Assembly: GCA_030448005.1 (NCBI GenBank)
Contig: JAUJNT010000008.1
Coordinates: 1-47,005, forward strand
Direction of reading: 5' to 3'
Length of the DNA stretch: 47,005 nucleotides
DNA from: Thermoleophilaceae bacterium
Lineage (GTDB): Bacteria; Actinomycetota; Thermoleophilia; Solirubrobacterales; Thermoleophilaceae
Part shown: piece after piece, positions 41,611 through 47,005 of the stretch
How positions within the stretch are numbered: the stretch's first letter is position 1
Layout: each line of letters opens with the position of its first letter
Notes under the pieces: model-generated
Database searches by the model: none
What the model was told of the DNA's origin: nothing
The model's input: only the letters and a program-made list of their open reading frames with translations
Program-made: the position numbers and the translations under genes

Positions 41611-42179
41611 ACGAGCTCGCGCGGATCGTCGAGGCGCTGCTCTTCCTGTCGGCCGAGCCCGTCTCCCTGGACCGGCTCGCGGATGCGTGCGAGTCCTCGG
41701 AAGGAGAGGTGATCGAGTCGCTCGCCCGTCTGCGCGAGCACTACGCGGAGGGGTACCGCGGGGTGGTGCTGAGGGAGGTGGCCGGAGGGTTCACCCTGGC
41801 CACGGACCCGGTGGCCGAGCACGCGGCGCGCCGGCTGCTGTCAAGGCCTCGCACCCCGCCGCTCACCCCCGCCCAGGCCGAGTGCCTCGCGATCGTGGCC
41901 TACCTCCAGCCCGTCTCGCGCCCGGAAGTCGCGCGCGTGCGCGGGGTATCCTCGGAGTCTGCCGTGGGCACCCTGCTCGAGAGCGGGCTGATCGAGGAAT
42001 CGGGTCGGTCTCGATTCGGGGCCGTGCTCTACCGCACGACCGAGCTGTTCCAGAAGCTCTTCGGGCTCGAGGCGCTCGACGCGCTGCCCGACGTGTCCGG
42101 CTTCGACCCCTCCCCGGACGAGGAGGGCCGGCTCCGGGAGCGGCTGCTGAAGGCCGGCGAGGCGCGCGCGCAGGCCTGA
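41607..42179 (+). CDS. scpB: Segregation and condensation protein B
   Basis: ScpB dimers stabilise the SMC-ScpA complex. The TTG start (41607) overlaps the scpA stop by four bases and has GGGAGGT seven bases upstream. Two winged-helix domains are visible: LARIVEALLFLSAEPVSLDRLADACESSEGEVIESLARLREHY, and PLTPAQAECLAIVAYLQPVSRPEVARVRGVSSESAVGTLLESGLIEE. The YRTTELFQKLFGLEALDALP segment near the end is typical. About 190 aa. Confidence 0.93.
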   Translation: MNELARIVEALLFLSAEPVSLDRLADACESSEGEVIESLARLREHYAEGYRGVVLREVAGGFTLATDPVAEHAARRLLSRPRTPPLTPAQAECLAIVAYLQPVSRPEVARVRGVSSESAVGTLLESGLIEESGRSRFGAVLYRTTELFQKLFGLEALDALPDVSGFDPSPDEEGRLRERLLKAGEARAQA

Positions 42180-42618
42180 GTTAGCGGGAGCCGGGCGGCC
42201 CCTTGCACTTCTCTCCGCCGCATTGAGCGCGTCCGCGATAGACGCCTTCTACGGATCCGTGCAACACAGCGCATTGCACCGCAGCCTTGTCTCTATGCGG
42301 GTGGGCCGAGAATCGAACGGCGCGCTACACAAACGAGTTGTCGAAGTCTTCGAGGTGCCGTTTGGCGTGCCAGACTGGGGATCGACGGAGACGATCAGCT
42401 CTTGGGCGGCTCTACCGAGGAGATCGTCGACGTGACCTCAACGCAATGTGGCTGCGCCGGTGACACGAGTTCTCCCTGCCATGGACCCGGCGCCGATGCC
42501 CGGAAAGGCCGCCAGCTGGTACTGGCGAGCTGGACCGGCGGGCCGACTACGGTGGCCAGGTGGACAGGGATCGACCCGCTTTCGGCCGGCCGGCGTCGTC
42601 GGCCCCTGGGGACTTCTG
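42180..42618. other. Intergenic stretch between scpB and the protease gene
   Basis: 439 bases without a convincing gene. A short frame at 42223-42435 has no recognisable family. In-frame starts for the protease at 42448 and 42481 exist but give a non-coding-looking Pro/Trp/Arg-rich extension. GGGTGGGCCGAGAATCGAAC at 42299-42318 resembles, in reverse, a tRNA T-arm and acceptor end but does not fold. This is where the conserved backbone of the window ends. Confidence 0.5.
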
Positions 42619-43449
42619 ATGGGCTCCAAGGGACCCGGCCTGCGATCGGCCCTCGCCGGTGCGCTGGGCTCGGCTATAGCGGTGTTAGCGGTCCTGTTCG
42701 CGACGGGCAACCTCTATGAGGAGGATCGGGAGAGCACTGGCATCAGCGCCTCGGCGAAGCCGGCCCGAACCGCCGCCGCCCTACCTGACGTATACGAGCG
42801 CTCGCGCCGGAGCGTGGTCCTGATCGACCACCGCCCACCGGGCGTCCGGCCGAGAAGGGGCCCGCCACGGCGCAACGACGGAATCGCGACGGGCTCTGGG
42901 CTCGTGATCGACGCGAAGGGACATATCGTCACCAACCACCACATCGTCGCCGGCCGGGGCAAGACCACCGTCCGGTTGGACGCGGATGCCGGCCCTGTGG
43001 ATGCCACGGTCGTCGGACGCGATCCGGGCACCGACCTCGCGCTGCTGAAGATCGCACCTGCTGATGACGCCAGGCGGCTGAACCCGCTCCGGCTCGGTGA
43101 TTCCGATGCCGTTCGCGTCGGTGATGCGGCGATCGTGATCGGCAACCCGTTCGGGCTCGAGCGCAGCCTGACCGCGGGCGTCGTCTCGGCCACCGACCGC
43201 AGGATCGACGCCCCGAACGGCTCCAAGATCGCCGATGCCGTCCAGACGGATGCGCCGATCAACCCGGGCAACTCCGGCGGCCCGCTTCTCGACGCGGCGG
43301 GACGAGTCATAGGGGTCATCTCACAGGCTCGCGGCGACGGAATCGGATTCGCCGTGCCGGTCGACACGGTGAAGCGAGTCGTTTCGAAGCTGCGGCGCAA
43401 CGGACGGACTCCGGGTCGGCCGCCCCGAGGACCTCGAGCAGCCGACTGA
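42619..43449 (+). CDS. Membrane-anchored trypsin-like (HtrA/DegP-type) serine protease without PDZ
   Basis: Start ATG 42619 (MGSKGPGLRSALAG) gives an N-terminal membrane anchor (GALGSAIAVLAVLFATGNLY) with the protease outside the cytoplasm. The trypsin fold carries a complete triad: His in VTNHHIVAG (H108), Asp in GTDLALLKI (D139), Ser in NPGNSGGPL (S219). IGNPFGLERSLTAGVVSATDR is the usual S1C segment. The protein ends soon after the protease domain (276 aa), so the PDZ domain usual in HtrA is missing. A ~40-residue basic/Pro-rich linker (RPPGVRPRRGPPRR) lies before the fold. The target is unknown; the acidic repeat protein 630 bases downstream is one candidate. Confidence 0.85.
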   Translation: MGSKGPGLRSALAGALGSAIAVLAVLFATGNLYEEDRESTGISASAKPARTAAALPDVYERSRRSVVLIDHRPPGVRPRRGPPRRNDGIATGSGLVIDAKGHIVTNHHIVAGRGKTTVRLDADAGPVDATVVGRDPGTDLALLKIAPADDARRLNPLRLGDSDAVRVGDAAIVIGNPFGLERSLTAGVVSATDRRIDAPNGSKIADAVQTDAPINPGNSGGPLLDAAGRVIGVISQARGDGIGFAVPVDTVKRVVSKLRRNGRTPGRPPRGPRAAD

Positions 43450-43596
43450 AGCGCCGACGCCCCGGCGCGGCAGAGAGGGCCCCGCGAAGTGGGCGACGAC
43501 TGGCGCAGCCGCCGACGCCTCCGGGAAGGCCGAGATCGCGGTGATGAGCGCGTGGTCCTACCCGGGGTCGACGCGCGCCTGCGTCGAGGGCCACGC

Positions 43597-43938
43597 CTAA
43601 AGGTCCTCGCCGGGGTGCTCATCGGGTCCCAGCACGAAGGCTATCCAGAGCATCACAGGGGCGGTTGCCAGGGCCGCGCCGCCGTAGAATGCGAGCAGCA
43701 TGTGCGGCGCCAGCGGGCCGAAGAAGCCCGCAAGGGCTGCGAGCGGCACAGCGACCAGGACGTACACCAAGGGCCCTGACTCGTTGTAGACCTGCTGGCG
43801 CTCAGGGTCCCTCGCACGGCGCAGGATCAACCGTCCCTGTCCGTGGCGGTGGAGCATTAAGGCAAGTATGGGACAAAACCCGGCCAAGAAGGCCCCGGCA
43901 AACGACAGCCCATCGCCCGCAGCGCCGTGGCGATGCAT
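43597..43938 (-). CDS. Putative multi-helix membrane protein, probably 5'-frameshifted
   Basis: From ATG 43938 the frame gives ~113 residues with three hydrophobic helices (GLSFAGAFLAGFCPILALML, LVYVLVAVPLAALAGFFGPLA, LLAFYGGAALATAPVMLWIAFVLG) and an acidic end (GPDEHPGEDL). Immediately upstream on the same strand, a different frame carries a matching polar start and helix (SEDDQHERLYLASFFGAVLLAVVADA, ~43945-44030). Joined, they would make a four-helix protein, which suggests a frameshift near 43940 (mutation or sequencing error). No family recognised. Confidence 0.5.
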   Translation of the reverse strand: MHRHGAAGDGLSFAGAFLAGFCPILALMLHRHGQGRLILRRARDPERQQVYNESGPLVYVLVAVPLAALAGFFGPLAPHMLLAFYGGAALATAPVMLWIAFVLGPDEHPGEDL

Positions 43939-44081
43939 CGGCCACGACCGCCAAGAGTACCGCCCCGAAGAACGACGCCAGATAGAGCCGCTCGTGCTGG
44001 TCGTCCTCGCTAGTCTCGCCCTGAGGTTGCCCGTGGCCGGAGCAGAGCCGACGGTAGGATCGTCCAACGAGAGGAGTCCAG

Positions 44082-44327
44082 ATGAACGAACCCCACGGAG
44101 CTTCGGACGCGGACGTTCGAGGCGAGGAAACCCTCACGGACGACGAGATACAGACGCGACCTTTCGGTTCGGCGGCGAGTCCCTCGCTCGACGACGACAC
44201 TGATACCGGAGATGTCGCGGACAGCGGCGACGACAGCGGCGACGACTCGGACACCGGAGACGACAGCGGGGACGACTCGGACACCGGAGACGACTCGGGA
44301 GACGACAGCGGCGACTCGGACTCGTAG
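44082..44327 (+). CDS. Small acidic repeat protein (possible oxygenase substrate / RiPP-like precursor)
   Basis: An ATG at 44082 is preceded by GAGGAG with a five-base spacer, the best ribosome-binding site in this part of the window, so translation is likely. The 81-residue product has a leader-like first half (MNEPHGASDADVRGEETLTD, then EIQTRPFGSAASPSL). The second half is built only from Asp, Ser, Gly and Thr, with a repeating 10-residue unit DTGDDSGDDS. The DNA there is a 30-base direct repeat. There is no Cys, no Lys and no membrane segment. Third-codon positions in this frame are almost all G or C, supporting coding. It directly precedes and overlaps the frame of a JmjC oxygenase. Function unknown; calcium-binding or a simple disordered protein are alternatives. 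Confidence 0.72.
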   Translation: MNEPHGASDADVRGEETLTDDEIQTRPFGSAASPSLDDDTDTGDVADSGDDSGDDSDTGDDSGDDSDTGDDSGDDSGDSDS

Positions 44328-45534
44328 GGAGCCCGCTAAGCGGCCGGGCGGCACTCCTGGCGAGCGCCGCGGTGCGGTCGAGCTGACGCTCGGTCCGATA
44401 CCGCTGGAGGCGTTTCGCGACCAGCACTGGGAACGTCAGCCGCTGCTTGTCGGGCGCGCGGAGAGCGGGCGCTTCGACGGCGTCCTCTCGACGGCTGACG
44501 CCGAGCGGCTCGTCTGCACCACGGGGATCCGGGCGCCGGCGTTCCGCCTTGTGAGAGACGGCCGCCAGATCACGCTTCGCGATTACACCGAGAGCATCCC
44601 TTGGCGGCCGGGTAGCTTCAGCGACCGGGCGATCGTCAGTCGCGTTGCCGAGGAGTTCGAGCAGGGGGCGACGATCGTCCTGCAGGGGCTCAACCTTCAT
44701 TGGCATCCGGCGGCGCTCTACTGCAGGGAGCTCGAGGCCCGCCTCGGGTGTCCAGTCCAGGCGAACGCGTACTACACGCCGGCGGCGGCTCAGGGGTTCG
44801 CTGTGCACCACGACACCCACGACGTGTTCGTGCTCCAGGTTTCGGGGCGCAAGCGATGGCGCATCTACGAGCCGCTGCTCGAGCTGCCGCTGAAGACGCA
44901 GCGCTGGTCACCGGACCTCGGGGACGTCGGTGACCCCGTTGAAGACTTTGTGCTCGAGGCGGGGGACACGCTCTACTTGCCGCGGGGTTGGCCCCACGAG
45001 GCGGCGACCTCTGACGAGGACTCGCTTCACATCACCGTCGGCCTACACCCACAGACCCGACTCGACGCGCTCCGAGCGGCGCTCGAGAGCTGCGCTGACG
45101 ACGTCGAATTCCGCCGCTCCGTGACGGGCGACGGCGTCCTGTCCGACGAACTCCTCGAACGCCTGGCCGCGCGCCTTGACCCAGATCAAGTGCTCCGACG
45201 GGCGCGGCGACGCTTCGTGTCAACTCGGCGTCCCGTGCTCGATGGCCAGCTCGCGCAGGTGCGGGCGCTCGCGGGCCTCACCGTGCGCCACGAGCTCCTG
45301 CCGCGGCCCACGGTCGTTGCCGACCTGGAGGTCCGGGAGGCCGGCGTCGCCCTCATCTTCGATCAGAAGGAGGTCGTCTTTCCCATCAAGGCACGCGCTG
45401 CCATCGAAGCGCTCTACGCCGCGCCGGAGCCCATCACCGCGGAGGAGCTGCCCGGCCCGCTTGACGAAAGTGGGCGCCTCGTGCTCGTGCGGCGGCTCGT
45501 CCGCGAGGGATATCTGCGAATCCCCGGCGTCTAG
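44212..45534 (+). CDS. JmjC/cupin_4 ribosomal-oxygenase-like hydroxylase
   Basis: This protein resembles the ROX family (YcfD, MINA53, NO66), Fe(II)/2-oxoglutarate enzymes that hydroxylate protein side chains. The fold begins at about residue 58 (LGPIPLEAFRDQHWERQPLLV). Iron ligands are complete: H199 and D201 in VHHDTHDVFVLQVSGRKRW and H262 in LYLPRGWPHEA. A dimer helix region and a C-terminal winged helix (VVFPIKARAAIEALYAAPEPITAEELPG, LVRRLVREGYLRI) match ROX architecture. The only canonical in-frame start is ATG 44212, inside the acidic repeat gene in another frame. It would add ~55 Thr/Arg-rich residues, so a later non-canonical start (CTG 44383) or an indel is possible. Confidence 0.85.
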   Translation: MSRTAATTAATTRTPETTAGTTRTPETTRETTAATRTRREPAKRPGGTPGERRGAVELTLGPIPLEAFRDQHWERQPLLVGRAESGRFDGVLSTADAERLVCTTGIRAPAFRLVRDGRQITLRDYTESIPWRPGSFSDRAIVSRVAEEFEQGATIVLQGLNLHWHPAALYCRELEARLGCPVQANAYYTPAAAQGFAVHHDTHDVFVLQVSGRKRWRIYEPLLELPLKTQRWSPDLGDVGDPVEDFVLEAGDTLYLPRGWPHEAATSDEDSLHITVGLHPQTRLDALRAALESCADDVEFRRSVTGDGVLSDELLERLAARLDPDQVLRRARRRFVSTRRPVLDGQLAQVRALAGLTVRHELLPRPTVVADLEVREAGVALIFDQKEVVFPIKARAAIEALYAAPEPITAEELPGPLDESGRLVLVRRLVREGYLRIPGV

Positions 45535-45827
45535 GTCGTTTCGGGGTTTGATAGCGCAGAAACTCCCCTCATTTCAGCGCGCGCCGCTTCGGTCGCTCTT
45601 CCGGAGCGCCACCGATCCGCAGGCAGCTCCTTGGCGGAACGCTCCACGTCCGCTCAGCGCGGTGGCTCGCGCGCCACGATGGCCGCAAGGCGAGAGTGCT
45701 CGTGAACGGCGGAGAGCAGCCCGTCGGAAGCACTCGTGACAGCGGCGGGACCCACCGAGCGCCCCTGTCCGGTTCATCGAGCTCGCGGGCGCACGTCCGC
45801 TCTGGTCGGTTACTTCCAGCTGCTGGC
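45535..45827. other. Intergenic stretch after the oxygenase gene
   Basis: About 290 bases; frames on both strands look non-coding, and no hairpin with a T-tract or RNA motif was seen. Confidence 0.5.
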
Positions 45828-46025
45828 TCACGCCGCTGCAGCGTCGAGGATCGAGGCGAGCAGGCCCGGAAAGCGCGCTTCCAGATCCTCGGTGCGAAGC
45901 GTGTTACGGCGTGCGGTCCCCTCCTGGCGCTGGCGGATGACGCCGGCCTCGCGCAGCACCTTGAAGAGGTGCGTGCAGGCAAGAGTGCCTCGTGCCACGG
46001 GCTCGTCACGTCCTCGTCCTCGCAC
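45828..46025 (-). pseudogene. ArsR-type HTH regulator remnant
   Basis: The frame carries the second half of an ArsR-like winged helix: THLFKVLREAGVIRQRQEGTA matches S-x-HLKVLREAGLV-x-x-R-x-EGR, followed by RTEDLEARFPGLLASILDAAAA. The first half of the domain, with the start of the recognition helix, is not in frame upstream. It is probably a truncated or frameshifted regulator gene. Confidence 0.5.
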
Positions 46026-46035
46026 TCGAAGGCGC

Positions 46036-46260
46036 CAGTCGCTCGACGTGCTAGGCCCGGTAGAGGTCTTCTACGTCGCCTCAAGCCGCGGTCGACGATG
46101 CAGGAGTTGTCAACTGGGTGGCGCGGGCGGCGGCGCCAGGCCGAGCGTACCGCCTCGGTTTGTACCGGCTCCTACGTGCTCGCGGCGGCCGGCCTGCTAG
46201 ATGGCCGCCGGGCAATCACGCACTGGCAATTCTGTGACGACCTCGCGCAGCAAGCTGCCG
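46036..46260 (+). pseudogene. Decayed GlxA-type (DJ-1/PfpI + AraC) regulator fragment
   Basis: Three pieces of one protein family occur in order but in three frames: LDVLGPVEVFYVAS (46042-46083), GVVNWVARAAA (46103-46135) and AERTASVCTGSYVLAAAGLL followed by DGRRAITHWQFCDDLAQQ (46139-46253). These match the N-terminal DJ-1/PfpI domain of GlxA-type AraC regulators (S-V-C-T-G-A-x-x-L-A-x-A-G-L-L-D-G-R-R-A-T-T-H-W). Most of the domain and the whole AraC part are missing, so this is a pseudogene. Confidence 0.7.
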
Positions 46261-46490
46261 TCCCGGCGTTGCGGGAGCTTCGCGCTCGCTGCTCGACTGC
46301 TGGTCGTCAGCCGCAGGCGACCGTCGAGGACGTAGAGCCACTCTCGTGTCCCGCGTACGGGTAGCGGATCGGGCGGGGTGAGCCGCCGTGCGCTGAGATT
46401 GATCTAGCGAAGACTTTCAGCGGCGCGCCGGAGGCTGCCGCTTTCGATGAGAGGAGGAGCCGCCTGTGCTGCGAGGAGCTCCTGATTCGA
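46261..46490. other. Non-coding stretch after the GlxA remnant
   Basis: The frame continuing from the remnant shows no similarity to the family. Nothing else is recognisable here. Confidence 0.4.
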
Positions 46491-47005
46491 CTAGTTGAGG
46501 AGCGCCGCGCGGAGCCTGCCGGCCCTGCGCCAATAGACGACGGTGTCGCGCAGCCGGAGTGACCCCGGTGCGATGTCGCGCCCGCCGTCGAGCAGCGTCT
46601 GCCCGACTTGGTCTGCCTTGCGGACCTCGTAGAAGTGGAGGTAGTCGATCGGCATGGCGTAAGGCTTGAGGGCCACGTCGATCGGCTGTGCCGTCACGAT
46701 CCACGCGACCGAGCCGTTACCCGCCAGCCTGACATCGGTGATGAACTCGAATGGGCCGACGCGACCGGCCTCGGCGTCGTGGATCATCCGTCCCCGCCGC
46801 AGCTCCTTCACCCTGACCCTCCTCCCCGAGGACCGATGCAGGCTGTATGCGACAAACCGCCCCCGCAGGGCCAAGTTCGCGATCCCGTCGTCACCAAAGG
46901 GCCCGTCGCGACCCCCAAGCCGGAAGGCACGCCGCCCGCGTCGCAGGCAGGCATAGAACTGGCCGCGGTGCTTGAAGGCGCGCGCGTCCCGCGTGGCAAG
47001 GAGGG
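46491..47005 (-). CDS. Uncharacterised protein, C-terminal part (5' partial at window edge)
   Basis: The frame is open through the right edge; the first in-view start (TTG 46874) is internal, because conserved-looking sequence continues upstream (RGQFYACLRRGRRAFRLGG). The visible ~170 residues read as short beta strands: FYACL, RRAFRLGG, NLALRGRFVAYSL, RVRVKEL, FEFITDVRLAGNGSVAWIVT, YLHFYEV and DTVVYWRRAGRLRAALLN. This resembles beta-propeller-like secreted proteins of Thermoleophilia with a V-x-D-L-x-L-x-x-N-G-S-V-A-W pattern. No catalytic motif or family name can be given. Confidence 0.6.
   Translation of the reverse strand, partial: LLATRDARAFKHRGQFYACLRRGRRAFRLGGRDGPFGDDGIANLALRGRFVAYSLHRSSGRRVRVKELRRGRMIHDAEAGRVGPFEFITDVRLAGNGSVAWIVTAQPIDVALKPYAMPIDYLHFYEVRKADQVGQTLLDGGRDIAPGSLRLRDTVVYWRRAGRLRAALLN

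Noticed and set aside
42295-42380. Possible tRNA on the minus strand (GTTCGATTC with a CCCACCC end)
   Set aside because: The T-stem does not pair (only two of five pairs), and no D-arm, anticodon arm or 5' acceptor strand is found.
42448-42618. Extended start for the HtrA-like protease at GTG 42448
   Set aside because: The extra 57 residues are Pro/Trp/Arg-rich and push the membrane anchor inside; ATG 42619 places the anchor at the N-terminus.
44180-44325. CRISPR-like direct repeats of about 30 bases
   Set aside because: Units are contiguous with no spacers and keep the reading frame of a well-initiated ORF; they are coding repeats.

Overview
The window is about 47 kb of very GC-rich bacterial DNA with dense genes, heavy use of GTG and TTG starts, and many four-base or one-base overlaps between genes. 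The backbone is a division and cell wall (dcw) cluster: mraZ, rsmH, ftsL, ftsI, murE, murF, mraY, murD, ftsW, murG, murC, murB, ftsQ, ftsZ. It is followed by a glycine cleavage operon (gcvT, gcvH, gcvPA, gcvPB), trpS, scpA and scpB. MurE carries the DNPR signature of meso-diaminopimelate-adding enzymes. Together with c-di-AMP riboswitches on wall hydrolases, a tadA-tadB-tadC block and secreted proteins with Ig-like or basic beta-rich C-terminal domains, this suggests a deep-branching actinobacterium, most likely Thermoleophilia (Solirubrobacterales). That placement is inference; no rRNA is present to test it.

Layout. 1-3.2 kb: the end of an acidic Pro-Glu-rich BON-domain protein, then two wall hydrolases (an Rpf/transglycosylase-like protein and an M23 endopeptidase), each behind its own c-di-AMP (ydaO-type) riboswitch. 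3.2-6.8 kb: a GNAT acetyltransferase (minus strand) and tadA-tadB-tadC without a pilin. 7.0-13.6 kb: the mraZ promoter with 10-bp-spaced MraZ-type repeats, then mraZ to murF. 13.64-16.10 kb: a 2.45-kb IS with CTAG target duplications, carrying a DDE transposase, a DUF3800 gene and perhaps a small membrane protein. It sits exactly between murF and mraY. 16.1-17.5 kb: mraY and a DUF2237 gene. 17.5-23.9 kb: an accessory block between mraY and murD, with a Tim44-like membrane protein, a sulfotransferase remnant, an orphan [NiFe]-hydrogenase large subunit with a small co-transcribed protein, a divergent KaiC-like/XRE/cupin regulator and an alpha/beta hydrolase. 24.0-33.4 kb: murD, ftsW, murG, an opposing Ig-like secreted protein, murC, murB, ftsQ, then ftsZ with its own promoter and terminator. 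33.6-42.2 kb: a secreted PQQ-type sugar dehydrogenase, the gcv operon, trpS, scpA and scpB. 42.2-47.0 kb: a looser accessory tail with a membrane-anchored HtrA-like protease, a probably frameshifted membrane protein, a small acidic repeat protein directly followed by a JmjC/ribosomal-oxygenase-like hydroxylase, remnants of ArsR and GlxA-type regulators, and a truncated gene running off the end.

How the parts relate. Most of the window builds or remodels peptidoglycan and the divisome: precursor synthesis (MurB-G, MraY), septal synthesis and assembly (FtsI, FtsW, FtsL, FtsQ, FtsZ), and riboswitch-controlled hydrolases. ScpA/ScpB add chromosome segregation. The points most worth follow-up are the IS that separates murF from mraY and may now supply mraY transcription, the orphan hydrogenase with its unusual three-domain regulator inside the dcw cluster, and the acidic-repeat-protein/JmjC-oxygenase pair, which looks like a substrate-modifier unit whose reading frames overlap.
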